64,000 nucleotides of DNA from Chrysemys picta bellii (taxonomy: Eukaryota; Chordata; Testudines; Emydidae). Under the pieces are notes generated by a model. That model saw only the letters and a list, made by a program, of their open reading frames with translations. It was not told the origin of the DNA and searched no databases. Positions within the stretch are counted from its first letter, which is position 1, and every line of letters begins with the position of its first letter. The stretch spans positions 60,578,081-60,642,080 of the forward strand of contig NC_088792.1 in the NCBI RefSeq assembly GCF_011386835.1, read 5' to 3'. The position numbers and the translations under genes were made by a program. Positions 14,301-29,300 of this stretch are shown one piece after another.

Positions 14301-17300
14301 GCACTAGGGACTGTGTGACTTTGGGAAGTGGGGTAGCATAGGAGCCACTGAAAATCCTACAGGTAAGTGGCAAATTCTGCAGAATTTGCCAATCTCCCCT
14401 TTTCTCCCACCACATGACCCCATCAAAAAAAAATCAGAAGAAAAAAATCAGCCATACTTTTTAAAATAAATTCACTCATGAGCAAAGAGTAATAAGTTTC
14501 CTGATTTATTCAATAGTTTAAAATAAAATTAAATTTCTACTTCACTTGTCTGGAAAAAAAAATCCTTCCTCAACTCCTGGACTCACTAGATCCTCAGACT
14601 CACTAGATTTCATACTCCCTCCCATCTCCTCTTTAATGGCCAGCACAGAGTAGGAATCAATTAAATATTTGATGGAACGTACAATTACTTGAATATTTAA
14701 AAACTGCAACTTAATTCTTGAGGGTAAGGTCCATCATCCCAGCTGTCACGGTAAAACAGGAAGAAGGTGGTGCATGGGATCCAAACTATAAAAAAGCTTA
14801 ATAGATCAAAATGAACATTCATTCTCCGGAGCAGTGGTTCTCAACCGGCTGCGAGCAGGTTTCAGGGGGTCCGCAAAGCAGGGCCAGCATTAGACTCGCT
14901 GGGACCAAGGGCAGAAAGCCAAAGCCCCACCTCATGGGGCTGAAGCCCAGGGCCCTGAGCCCCACCACATGGGGATGAAGCCAAAGCCTGAACAATGTAG
15001 CTTCACGGGGTGCCCTGTGACATGGGACCTCAGGTAATTGCCCTGCTTGCTACCCCATAATGCCGGCCCTGGCTTTTATATGCAGAAAACCAGTTATTGT
15101 GGCACAGATGGGCCATGACGTTTTTATAGCATGTTGCGGGGGAGGGTGGGGGCTCAGAAAGGAAAAGGGTGAGAACCCCTGCTCTGGAGAACAAAGAAAT
15201 ATCAGTGAGTGAGAGACAAGGTGGGTGAGGTAATATCATGTATTGGACAAACTTCTGTTGGTGAGGGAGGCAAGTGTTCGAGCTTACACAGAACTCTTCT
15301 TTAGGTTTTCTTCACCAACAGAAGTTGGTCCAATAAAAGATATTACCTCGCCTACCTTGTCTCCATAATAGCCTGGAACCAACACAGCTACTGCTAAGTA
15401 AGTGGGTAGCCATATGTTGTGCTAGCTGAAGTCTCAAAGTGATCTTTATGTATAAGCCCATAGAGTATATGACAATAATTCATGTTGGCATTGGTTTGGT
15501 TTTATAATTTTATTGAACACAAAAGTCTCTTGAGGGCAGGAAAGCCTCTGGCTAGCAAAGAAAGACTCATACTTCCCACCCAAGGTTTTCTTGGTTTGTC
15601 CACAGTGCGATATTTGAAAGATGGATTGTTTCCACAAAACTTTCCATTTCATCTGCAGGCATGAGTAGAGCTGGCCAACATGTTTTCAGTGAATGGTATT
15701 TTTGCTGAAATATGTATTTTTAGGGGCCCCAAATCTATTCATGAATTCACGAAAAATTGACTAATAGTCAAAAGAGATAGGAAGGGAGATTTGATTTAAG
15801 TCTAAATGTTTCATTTTGACCATTTAAACATATGCCATTTCTACTTTTGTTTTGAAATGGCTTTTCATTTTCAAATTTGACCAAATCAAAAAGAGGAGAA
15901 AAACACCACAAAATGGCCAAATCAATAGAAAAAAATTGTGTGTGTGCGGGAGGAGGCGGGGCGGGGGAGTTTTTAGTCAACCAAAATGTTTTGGTAAACT
16001 TGAAATTATTATTTGTTATTCAACAAAAATTTTTTTTAAATTGTTTCAGATCTAATCAAATCAATTTTTTTCCCGATTTTTCCAGTTTGGCCCCCAGCTG
16101 GAAAATCCAGTATTTGCTCAGCTGAGCCATGAGTATTGTCAAAGTTTACACAGATCCGATGTGCCAATTATCACTTTTACATTTCTTGATGACATGGATG
16201 TGCAGATCCTCAGGGAGAGAAGAGCTCTTTGGTGTGAACGCTCATTTCCTGCTGCTAACACTGCTGAAAACAAAGTGCCTAATTAAAGGAACCTGCAGCT
16301 TCCATTATCTCCAGCTGATGTACAGCACCTATGAAAATCAGGCCCTAGGTGCCTTAAGCTGGGCACCCAAAAACGGACATGCCCCAAATTAGAGGCTGTT
16401 GGCTTTTCCTGATTTCTGTGCCTTGTTGTGGCACAGGAAGACCCTGATATTTTTTGTTGAATTGAGCCCATGTGGCGACATCTTCATCAGGCTTCCTGAA
16501 CCTAACCCACAGCTAGGGGTATTTGCATATGTAATTGTCCATGTGGGTTTTTGCATATACAATTGTCCATTTTAAAAGCACAACATTTATGATTTTTCTT
16601 CCTCTGAATATTTGATCCTGAGTGAACAATGATTTCATACATTTGATCTCTATTTTGTGTGTCAGGAATTAACTCTAACTTTGGACTCTTTTGCTTTTAA
16701 TAGGCTACTGGAAGCCGACTTGGCTTGTTCACTAAGACTGCCTCTACCCTTCTGACCGCCGTCATTATTGCTTTTGTACATGACTGGCGATTAACTTTGC
16801 TTATCCTAGCCTGCATTCCTTTCGTTATTGCTGCAAATGCTATTCGACTGAGCTCTGTGGCTGGTCAGGCATCAAAAAATCAAAAAGCTTTGGAAGAGGC
16901 CGGCAGAGTAAGATCCCCAATATAAACTAAATGAGTATAATGTTATATCGTTCTAAGGACAACATTGTCAGTGGTGATTGTCTACAGAAATTACTCTGAA
17001 AATATATTAAATAAAACAGTGATAAAGAGAGACACTCTATTATAGTGGGATGCTAGCTCCACTCTAGTTTAGGTTGAGGATGACTTTTCTTATTGCTTTA
17101 AAATCCACACAGTTACTCGTATTGCCTTGAAATTCAATGGCAAAAAAATTATGTTAACACAAAGTTAAGGTTGCTTGGTGGCATGTTTTCCCTTTGGAGA
17201 ACCTTGAGTTGAGCAAAACTCAAACTTCTGAACATCAGGAATTGCAGTAATTCCCCAATGCTCCCTGTTAACACAAGTAGTATGTGCCCAGGGGATCTGG

Positions 17301-20300
17301 GTGAGTTTGTATTCATGCGGCTAGCTCAAGCCACTGCTCCTGCCACCCTAACTATGGACAGTGGGTACATATATGCGAGCTGGGACTCGCACCTCCCAGT
17401 TAAAGTGTAGGACTACTGTTACATACAGGATATCATCTCAACCTACACTTTCACTTAGCCATCCTGAAAACATTAGAATCTTTTCAAATTCCACCTCACA
17501 GCTGGCAATATCCTTTGTAATTAAAGCCCCGTGCCCTGTTACTGACATAACCTACACAGTTCCACATAGAACTGAGACATAGTTCATCTTGAAGGTACAC
17601 ATGCACCTCCTGCCTTTCCACACACACACACACACACAGATCTCCTCATATCTCAGTCACAGCTCTGTCACACATCTCCAAGTCATCCATAGATCCCGCT
17701 AACACGCCTACCAAGCAGAGCTAACTACTTCCTCTGCTCTTCAGTTCAGCTCCATCTGCCACTGAGCACACTCACTTTTCCTGGAGTGTGCATAGATAAT
17801 AAATGCTTAGATTACTCATATGCCAGCTCGCTACTGAAAATACCCTTTCTAATATAGCCCCTGTGCCCTTCTAATGATATAAGGTACACAATTCTGCATT
17901 GTACTGATGCTCACAGGATCCTGAAGGTACATACCTAGCTCCTCCCTTAGTTCAGACATCAGAGGGTGGCAAACACAAGAGTTCCTCCTGTCCTAAGTTC
18001 TGATGTCTCACACACCTCAGAGTGATCCACTCGTCCTCACATCACCAACACACTTACCAAGCAGGCCCAACTACTGTCTCCACCATCTAGTGTAGGTACA
18101 CGTAGCATCCTGATTGCATCTGGAGTATATGCAAACAATTCCCATTGGCTACTGCCAGCTGTAGGGAACAGATGGAACATGGGGTGGGCAGCCTTTTTTT
18201 TTTTTTTTTTGGTCTTGTCCTGTAATATTGTTAGATGGAATCCTGTGGGTGACAGTGAATGGGCTGTAAAAGGAGGTGAAGAGCTTGTACATGTCAGCAG
18301 CTGCAGGGTTGGCAGAGCAAAGGTATGTGTGTTAACTGGGCACTGCGGAAAGAGGGCAGAGGTAAGCCTGCATGGACAACCTTATTTGTGCATCTTCTGG
18401 TTTTCAGTAGTTTGAGTTTTGTTCCACACAGCATTCTGCAGGGTTACGACATACCCCCAAGAAACCTTAATTCTGCATTTAACGTTGTTCTTTGCCACGG
18501 AATTTCCAAGGGTTTTTTTTTTTTTTGGAGCAGGAAAAGCTCTGGTGGTGTTAGGAGGTAGTGGCCATATAGGTAGTTGTACATCTAGTGTTCCACAATT
18601 AGCATTCTGAGCCAGCTGCACCACCTGACACAAACATTCATCAGCTGTGCCTCACCAGCCCTGCTTCAGAAAACCTCCCCGGCCATGCCTCTGACCCAGT
18701 CACTGCATTCCCCCGTCCCCACTACCATACAGAGGCCTCCCTATTGCAAGCAGGGAACACCTCTCCCTGAAGTTTTCACTCCCTGTGTACTATCGTGTCT
18801 ATTACTGTCACTTCCTCCCTCCTCTAATCTGACTCACATGCAGTGCCTGAGGTGAAGGACAGTTGTGTTCCAGGGGCATAGTGTTCCTGGTCGTGTTTCA
18901 GAATGGCTAGAGGGTGGAGTTTGTAGCAGGCTGGTGGGAGAAATCACAGATAGGGTTTGTGTTCCAAAACACCGACAATTTTAGGTTTGAGAGAAAAATC
19001 CTCTGACCCCTTTCCAAGGTGTACCCCCTCTCCAAGGACAGTGCGGTGTCAGAGCTTGTAATGGTTTCCAGTCAGCCATGAACCCTCCAATTTCCCCATT
19101 AACGTGCATCCAGTAGCTTTCCTGTAATGTTGGGGTGCACTGACAGAGCTGAGAGGTGTAACGGGTTAGGTGCACTGGTAGAGCTGGGGTATAGGAAGGT
19201 TGGGGTACACTGGAAGGGCTGGGGCTGCAGGAAAGTTGGAGTGCATGGAGGGTTGGGGTGCAAAGACAGCTGTGGGTTGCAGGGAGTTAGGATGTCAAGA
19301 CCAAGCTGGGGGTTGGGGTGCAGGAAGGTTGAGGTGCAGGATGGCTTGAATTTGTTGGCAGAGGAGGCACAGGGGGTTGCTATGCATGGCTGGGGTGCAC
19401 TGGCAGAGCTGGGGTGTCATGTGCCTCCATCACCTCTTCTCTCCCCTACCACCTATTTCTAGTTACCCCAATCCCCCCTCCCAGCAGGGTTGTAATTTTG
19501 GTTGAACCTATTCTTGGAGGTTTCATCACATGACACAATCTTTAAAGACTAATCTTTAATTCCTGAAAAACAACGAGGAGTCTGGTGGCTTTGTGGATAC
19601 AGACTAACACGGCTACTCCTCTGATAATTTAATTCTTGGAAACTCCAGGACAATCGTGGAGGTTTGGCAACCCTCATTCCAAGAAAGTTTACACATCCAA
19701 TTTTCCACCCAAACTCTTTGATTGCATTTCTCCCAAAATGAAATTACCACCTAAAACTCTCACCTTGTAGCAATCTCCAGCCACTCAGTTCAAAATTCCT
19801 TTTGTCTTAGGTGGGGGGTTCTAATTAACTTATCTTTAGCAGTGTTAATGGAAGGGTGAGTTCACAGCCATCCAGTGGTCTGTGATTCATCTTCCAGGTC
19901 TTAGTATCTACCTATGAATTCTAGATCTAGAGTTCTAGCTCTACGTTTTTGGTTTTTTTAAAACACCGACCACCTAGAACCTTTTTTTAAAAATGGCTGT
20001 TTTAGGGCTTATATCTCCAGAACATCTAGCTCAACAGATGTCAGCTTTGGGTCACTAACCCTACCCTGCCATCTCCTGAGATGCACCACTATAAATTGGT
20101 GAACCTTATGGGGGCGCAAGATATGTGTAGTGATCCAAATTAGGGGTCATTTGACCAAGGGGTTCACGAGATGTTGTTTCCCGTCCAATAATCAGCTTTT
20201 CTAAAGGTTCGTTCTAGAAATGTTTTTTGCCCACATCTAGAGATCAGACCACGGGTCTGATCCTGGCACAAGGGTCTCACTCACTTGAGGATGACTCCAG

Positions 20301-23300
20301 AGAATGCATGGCATCCACTAGCCCTTTGGGGGAAGCAAGATTCAGAACATTATCAGCAAAAGAGTTTGGCCATCCACGTAGGCTCTTGAGTAAAGGTCAA
20401 GCACTCCACAAGTTACACTGAGCACGTATGTAAAACGAACCCCAAAGGATTTGCAGGTAGACTATGGTCAAAGCAGCTGGATAGACTGAAGAGATGCACA
20501 GTAAGTGTTTGTTTCTGAACTCCCCCAGCTAGTGATAGTTCACGGCCCCCCTTTGCTGAAAATCTGGGAAAGCTTGGCTGGCATATTGCTAAAATCTGTT
20601 ACTCTCAGGCTTTTATTTTGGAGGGGGGTGTAATGTCATCAAATTATTTTTGTTTTAAAATATCGGCGTGCAAATGCTTGCTGGCAAGAGAGGAGCATTT
20701 TAGGGGATGGAGGAGTTAGGGGAATAGGGTGAGAGGGGTTTGGGGCTGTATGGAGAAGAGGGGGGATTATGGGGAGGGAGATAAATGGGGACGGGTGGTA
20801 GAGGAGGTTGGGTTTGGGGAATGGATACTGGGAAGCAGACATGAGGGTTTGTTGCAGAGGGTCTGGGGGGAATAGGGGCAGCTCCACATTCTCCCCATCT
20901 GTCCCTTTTGTGTGTGTGCTTGAATCTCGGGGACCCACTAGCTCTCTAGGGGAGTCTTAGCCTCTCTGTCCACCCCCTGTACGTGAGGTGGAATTTGGGG
21001 GGGGGGGCTTGCCTCTTTGGGGGTGTCTGAGCCCTGCTCCTGACCCACCTCTGTTTGCCAAGCTCTGAAGCTGCCTTGCCCAGCCGTGGAGATCTATCTG
21101 CCTTCCATGCCCCCTCTCATGTGAGCCAGGGTCTGCAATGGGCATTGCTTTCTAGAGACATCTAAGCCCCTCTCCCTACCTCCTCACATCAGTTGGAATC
21201 TGGGGTGCTTTGTCCCTCTAAGGGAGTCTGGCTCTTTCTCTCTACCTCTCCCCAGGTGAGCTTGGATCAGGGAAGTCCGGGTGCTCTGAGGGGGAAGCTT
21301 AGAACAGGCATGCTCAGAGCATGCCCCAAGAACACACTGCTGAGAGAGGGGTGAGGAGCTGAGAATGGCATGTCAGAAACAGTCTTGGGGAGGGGGAATG
21401 GGAAAATCCACTGGCATGAATGGAGCTGTTCAAATGTCTCAGAGCTAGGTGATCAGGTGTCTCAATTTTATAAGGACTGTCGTGAAACTGGGGGCTTTGT
21501 CTTATATAGGTGCCTATTACTCCCCACCCCCATCCTGATTTTTCACACTTGCTGTCTGATCACCCTACTCAAAGCTAGATTCTGGCTGAATTCAGGCTGG
21601 GTGTTCACTTTCAGCTGAGAACATCTCATTGAGATGAATGGGCCACTCCACAGCTCTTTGAGACTATTATGATGCTGATGGATGTGCGGAGCACCTCTGC
21701 TCCATTGGCCTTCTAATTTTATACAGCATTATAACTGAGCACCAGCTCTGCTCTAGCTAAAGTGGGGAAGCCCTTCCTGTTTAAAGGATGACTACTAAGT
21801 ATGCTAAAATCTGTGTTTACACAGATTGTCTTGAAATTTGCTATGTGTCATGAAAGCGTAGGGTAGGGTGAGTGATCCAAAGATGGAGTCATTTGAGTAT
21901 GGGGTTCCCCACAGCCTTCAGGGCGAAAAAATTGAGTTAACAGATTTTAGCAGCTTTGAAGTTCTAACCCCACCCTGAGCAGAAATCTGAAAATAAAGTG
22001 TAAACTTTTGTTTTAATTTGGAGAAATGGACTCTGAGCACAGCCGATAATTAAGAAGGCTCTCAAACTGTGTTTGAAAAGAAAATTAATTACAAGGGGTT
22101 ATTGCCGTGTAAGAGTAAGTGGGAAGAAGGGGCTGTTTGGAGTCTAGAGCAAGGGATGGGGGCACAGGTGCTGACTCTGGGGGTGGAAAAAAATTGGTGG
22201 ATGCTGAGCACCCACTGGCAGCTCCCTTCCCCCACAGCGCCTCCCGCCCACCTGTGGCCCTGCTGATCAACTCCTTCCCCCTCCCTCCCAGCGCTTCCTG
22301 CCCACCACAATCTGCTGTTTCACGGTGTTCAGGAGGTGCTGGCTGGGGTGGGGGCGGGGGAAGCAGTGGGGATGAGGTGTGCTTGTGGAAGGGGGAGGAA
22401 CTGAGTGGGAATAAGCAGGGTGGGAAGAGGCGGGACAGGGATGGGGCTTTGGGGGAAGAGGTGGAGTTGGGGTGGGGCCTGGAGCTGAGTGGGGTTTTGA
22501 GCACCCCTGGAGGAAGAAGGAAGCTGCATATGAGGAGGGGGATAAATGAGGATGGGTGGTAGGGGTGGAAAGAAGGGTTGGGCTCAGATAAGGGGGAGGG
22601 TGGGGATTGGGGGAGTGTGAGGGGAGAGGATGGGGAATGTGAGGGGTGGCAGAGGAAGTTGAGGATTTGGGGGTGGGCTGTCAGGCCAGAATTCTCCCCT
22701 TCTGTGTGTGCTTGGATCTGGGGGAACCCTGCTCCTCCATGTGAGCTGGGATCTACGGTCCCTGCACTTCTTGGAGTGTCTGAGCCTCTCACCTTGCCCC
22801 CCAATGAACCCAGGATCAGGGGGGCCAAAGATCATGCAAATTTAAACATCTGAAATCCAGAAAATGAAAAGTGAAGATACACGTTACCCCTGTGGGAGTG
22901 CTGGCCAAAGTGTATCGGGGAAGGGCCTGGTTTGGAGGAGGGGTGGAATGGGTGGGCCAGCACATGGCTGGGGAAGCCTGGCAGAAGCAGGAGGAGTCCC
23001 CACTGGGGGTGGGTAGTAGGAGTGTGGGGCTCACCCAGCTCAATGTGCCACTCAGGCTGCATAACCAAGGTAGCATGCAGCCCTCCAGTGAGCTGCTGCC
23101 TGGGATGTGTGTACTCAGAGCAAGGAGCAACTTCTTACCTTTTAATGGCTTCTATAGTGCCAGCTAATGCTACTGTACAACAACCTGTACCGGTGGGGGG
23201 AGGAGTACTTAGGAATCACATAGCAGCCACGTTGGCTTAGTAGAAAGACCACTGTGTGACCTTAGGCAAATAATTTAATAGTTGTGCCTCAGTTTTCCTG

Positions 23301-26300
23301 AGAATGATATTTAATCTCCTTTTTTAAACAGAAAAACTCTTGGAGAGCGAAAGATGAAAAGTGCTACAGATGTGCTAACTACGTAGTGGTAGGAGGAGAC
23401 TCAAACATGAGTGAATACTTCATATCTGTCTTGTCTCCCGATTTAGATTTCAACGGAAGCGGTTGAAAATATAAGAACTGTGGCTTCATTAACTAGTGAA
23501 GATGCATTCTATGAGAGATATAATGCAAGTTTGAATGGTCCATACAGGTAGGATTTGCTCTCAAACAATTCTGTTTTTTAAAAGCAACAAATACGTGTTT
23601 TCTTAATTTAAAACTACTCAAGATTTATTCATATTACATTCATTTGCAGACTGAAAATATTAAACACATAAATTATTTGAAAAGATTTTGGCAGGGTAAA
23701 ATGTATTTACTCGGTTTCTTTAAAATACGTTCTTAGATGCTATTGTATGTGATGTAATATTTGTGTGTGAGAGAGAATGTAATGACCTGGTATAAAGTTT
23801 TTATTAACATGAATATGGGATGTTTATTTGCTTCACAAGTACTGCAGCAGAATGAGTTTCATAGGTCAAGTGGCAAAGACTTTATACTACATAACATCAC
23901 CATGTATTATGACTTCTACTACAAGTAAGGACTTGCCGGTCTTGAAATAAGGTGCATTTGTTTTTCCCCTTTGGCCTTTTCAGTCACACTTCACAAGCTA
24001 ATCACTCCAGGGGCTAATTTCTAATATCCAAATATGTCAGACATTTTCCTAGTCTCCATTTTATTTAAATGAAATGATCTACTATCCATTTTGTTTCTTT
24101 CCCCTTAAATATGTTTTGAGTAAAAGCAGGGATTGAAAACGATAGTCCTCTGCCAATGACAGTTTTATGATTCCATATTCTATAAACCATCATCGGTATG
24201 AGAAAAAAAATCTGTATTTCATTGGAGAAATGGGATTCTCAGCTTTAGCACTTGTCTCTAGTCCTCTCAGATCATTGTATCACAATATTATGATTTATAG
24301 AGAAACTATTTTGGGAAACATTTAAAAAATATATGATCACTAGAGATAAGTGAAAATCTGAATTTCCATCCTGTGGGAAATTCTAATATTTCAACCTCTC
24401 TTTTGCTCTGAAGTGGGACAAAATGTGAAAATATATCAATTTTTTTCATGGAAAGAAAAGTTTTTTTAGAAATGGCAAATCATTCCATTTTTGCTTTTTT
24501 TTTCTCCAAACAAAATATTTTTATATTCCTAAATAATTGAAATATTACATTTTTCTTTTGTTTAACTGATCTGAAAGTTTTTGTTTCTATCTAATTCAAC
24601 ATCAAACTGCATTTCCCTGTTTTGGAACATTGCCTCTCTTATGGGCCGGGCTCCCTGGTTGGACTACATCTCCCATGATGCAGTGTGGTCTCCCCTCTGA
24701 AATGAGTGGCATAATGCATTATCGGAGTCACATGGCTATCGGTGCAAAGCAGAAATATTTCAATTAAGGTCAAACCAACCCCGAATAAAATATTTTGTTA
24801 CCTTTTTCCCAATGGAAATTTTCAAATAGGCAGAAATTGCGTTTTCTGTTGAAAAATCATTTTGTCAGAACTAGAACCAGTTTCTTTGTCACAGCAAGGT
24901 CTGCACATAATTAAGGTGATCCAGTTTTACCATCCCACACAACAACATTGGTCACCATTTAAAAGTCACCACTGTACAGTGGGGTCTGAGTTGCTAGTTT
25001 TTCCCCTCCTGTACTCAGAACAGGCAATATCTGCAGTGCTTCAGTTATGCTGTGTTGTAGACATTGACTTTTCTATGGTGACCACTACATTTATCCAAAT
25101 TGTCCAAAAATTCAAGCATTCAAAGATCATAAGGGACTTATGGAAATTATCAATTTGCTTCGTGTCAGATTGCTTTGGCCATCCATAAACATTTATTCTG
25201 GAAACCAGCATTCCAGTGTTAAAATGTTATGACTATTAAAGGTAATTTTATCGTAAGGTCCAATACAGCAAACAGCTAGTTGGGATGAAGGGATCTCATT
25301 TGCCATAAGTTCTCTCCAGAGGCACCTTCATGGAGCCCCTAGTGTGCAGCTTTATTAATTATTATTATTTATTATTTGAGTGAGTGAGGTATAGGGTTTA
25401 CCACCCCAATCCAAAGGTCTGATCATCTTCCAGCCAGTCTCTCCTCTTGGCATTTCATGACAATTTTTTCCTTTAACATAAATCTTTTCTTTTATCAGGG
25501 ACTCTCTAACAAAAGCCCCACTATATGGACTTATCTATGGAATAGCCCAATGTGCAAACTACTTTCTCAATGCAGCAATCTTCAGATTCGGGGCATGGCT
25601 CATTGCTAATTGTTATACAAACTTTGAAAATGTATTTATGTGAGTATACATCAGTTCAAAGGCAGTGATTTCAACACATGGTAATTGTGTATAAGTCTAG
25701 TTACTGAGGCAATAGTGCAAGAGGTCCAACAGTTTAGAAACTGGTCAGGAGTTGAATTCAGAAGGGTTATTTCTGGGAGAGGAAGCTTGAAACAATTGTG
25801 TTGGCATGTATAGAGCCTGGCTCAGTTTATTTACTATGGGAGAAACTTTTACTGCTGACACTTCATTGCAGACAACAGGCTTTGTGAAATGCTTCTGCGT
25901 GGAGAAATTACGTACCATTAGTCGCCCGTAAAAATATTTGTAGCTGTAAACCTTTGTTTCTAATCCTTTGTGTGTAATTTTTCTAAGCCATAAAATTCTA
26001 AAAATGTCCCAATTCTCAGATTTATAGATAGTGTTAAGTCTGTTTGTTTTAAATAAGGAAAACAATGTTTGTAATGTATGAACAATAATAAAGAAGTCTC
26101 TCTTTAGATGAATTGAAAGATGTTTTGTGTTTGGTTTTCAGAGCCTTTTCTTCGGTTCTAAATGGTGTTGTAAATGTTGGTCGGTCCACTTCTTTGGCAC
26201 CAGATTTTGGCAAAGCTAAAGTTTCTGCCCAACGAATCTTTCAGCTTTTGGATCGGAAACCCTTAATTGACAGCTATAGTGAAGAGGGTACAAAACTGGT

Positions 26301-29300
26301 AAGGCCATTCAGAAAGTCCTTGAAACTAACAAACCTGGCGGTTCTGTATTGTCCTTAATTGTATTAATCTTGTTAAATTGCCTTTTGCAATGTCACAGAA
26401 GACAGGACCAGACAGGGAGGGTAAAATTTAACAGCAATAACTAAAAATATTTATATTTGCCCAGTGCCATTTAATACTTTTTTGCTTCAGAAATTAATAG
26501 AATACTTTTAAGTGCGGTTCTGTTTTGAAAAATGACTGGAAGAATGACATTTCATTCACCTGTTCTGTCCGTTGGATGTATTCTGAGGCCTTGTCTACAC
26601 TACCGGGGTAAGTTGACCTAAGTTACGCTACTCCAGCTACGTGAATAATGTAACTGGGTTCGATGTAGTTTAGGTCGACTTACCGCGGTGTCTTCACTGT
26701 GCTGCGTGGATGGAAAATGCTCTCCTTTCGACTTACCTTACTCTTCTCGTTCCGGTGGAGTACCAGAGTCAATCAGAGAGCACTCTGCTATCAACACCTG
26801 CAAATTAAATGCAGTAGTATCGATCTCCCTGGAAGTGAAGAGCAGCCCAGAGTTATAACTGCTTTCTTTAGCAATACAAGTATGTTTTCACTGCTTTTTA
26901 CTACTGTAAACTATGCAGCTGTGGGGGAGAGTGAGTTAGATTCTATTCCTTCTTGTGCATCAGCAACAGACTTGTTTGCTAAGTTCCAGTCGGTTACATC
27001 TGTGTAACAGAGAGTCAAGGTGGGTGAGGTAATATCTTTTATTGGACCAAATTCTGTTGGTGAGAGAGACAAGCTGTTGAGCTTACACAGAGCTCTTCTT
27101 CAGTTCTGTATAAGCTCGAAAGCTTGTCTCTCTCACCAACAGAAGTTGGTCCAATAAAAGATATTACTTCACCCACCTTGACTCTCTAATATCCTGGAAC
27201 CGACACGGCTATAACAACACTGCATACAACATTTGAGTAACCTCACTCAAGTCAAAGGGGTTGCACAAGTATTAATGAGGACGTAACTTGGCCTGCAGAA
27301 TCTTTTATTCCTGGTGATTATATGTGAGATGGAAAGAACCCATATTGTCTCTCAAAGTCCAGTGTTGACTATCAGAAACTCATCTTTGTATTTGTAAACT
27401 GAACACATTTCATATTGTCTCTCAGTGCTTTCCATAAATGCTTTTACAAGCAGAACCAGCCTTTCAGAAACTTGAAATTGCTTTAGAATTCTAGCTTTTG
27501 GATGGTGGCCTCGATTCAGAAAAGGACTCAGGCACATACTGTAAGCATGCCCGTAACTCATGTGCACAACTTTAAATCACACATGTGCTTGACTACTTTT
27601 CTGAATCAGCTCCACATGCCCAGACTACTAATGCTCCAAGGGAAATATCTTCTTGCGGATAAAGACGTTAATTGAAAGTGAAACCACTCTGGGCCAAATC
27701 CTGATGCCAGTGAAGCAGCTGCCTTCGACTTCAGTGAAACTAAGATTTGGCCCAAAGAGTTTGAACCTTGAAAGTCCAGTTCTCTAGGTGCTGTAAGAGC
27801 CCATTGTACTCGCAGTGCTGGTATTGTGGTCCTGGAGCTGTCCCATTCCCCAGGCATCAGAGGAGGCTCCCACAGTCTCTCCTAACATCTCCTTCACTCA
27901 CCCTTGTCTTCAAGTCTTCTTCCTTGCTACCTCTTATACTCAGAGCTCCGTTCCTACATAAAAGAGCCAATCAGCTACCCTTTCCTTATTCAAACCTACA
28001 TTTAAAGCATAGTTGTCCTTGAAAACTATGACTAATCCACCAAAGTAAAAATGTTTAACCTAATCTGAGATCTGATGTTCACCTTGTACTATGTTCATCC
28101 TCTGTACTATGTGTTTAAATTACACTATTTAGAGAGTGAACTCCCAGGGGCAGGAACTATGTTTTCCTCACACAATGATAGTGTCTGGATTATATGTATT
28201 GATGACGTAAAAGAGAGGTATTAGGGTTGTTTACTTACCTAAAGTAATGATAGTCCTTGCAAACCAGGCTGAAAAGGAATGATATAAATGAGAGAGATGA
28301 AGAAAAGAACAACTCAAGAAGGAGGTCCTGCACATAGAAAATATCAATCCAATCACACTGCATATTTAAGCAATAATAAACTGACAGAAATGCTCTGGGT
28401 TTGACAGTGCCATACCATTTCTAATTGACTTGTCAATGCCTTCATTTAAATGACCATACTGAGTTGTGTTTGATGCTTCTGTACAAGATAGTCAGGTCTT
28501 CTGTCATACATTTATATTTTCTAATGTTTCTAGAGTCAATTTGATGGCAACATTGAATTCAGGGACATCCATTTTGTATACCCTACAAGACCAGAAGCTC
28601 ACGTTTTGCAAGGACTCAGCGTGAAGATTAATAAAGGACAGACACTAGCCTTGGTGGGGAGCAGTGGTTGTGGCAAAAGCACATCCATTCAGCTGCTGGA
28701 GAGATTTTATGACCCTATGGTCGGACAAGTGGTAAGAAGACATTTGTGAAGCTGTTAATGCTTAGAGCTTATAGAACTGTTCTTCAAAGTATTTTACAAA
28801 CATTAAATCATCCGCACAACACCTCTTTGAAGTGGATAAGTGTTTTTATGGGTCCGGGTAGGTAGAGAAGACTTGGGACTTGCTTAAGGTAGAGCCAGGA
28901 GTAGAACTTTGGATCTTCTGACTCCCCGTCCTGGCTTTAGATCAGTGGATTGCATCTCTTTGTTGATTTATTTAATATATTGGAGGGGGCATTAGAATAC
29001 TTCCCATAATGTAACCCTTGTCACTAGTCCTGGAGTCATGATAACATGACACAATTTGAGGTCTAATTCATCACTTGATGAGACTTTTGATGCAAGTCCT
29101 ATTAATGATGATGAGAGCTCCAAGAAGAATAGCCTAGAGATGGTGAGTCAAAGGACGTTTGAATAAATGCCCAAAGATGTGGATTCTTATTGGAGCTCTT
29201 CAACCGTCTAGGACTAAGAAGCTCATGAACAGACTTTCTCATGAGATCTCTGGTCCCTGCCATCATCAGTAAAGATGGAAATTCTGTGAGTACATCTCGT

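Noticed and set aside
22085..22828. 247-residue minus-strand open frame
   Set aside because: Proline/serine/leucine low-complexity product from a purine-rich plus strand inside an intron repeat; no domain, start context or splice support.
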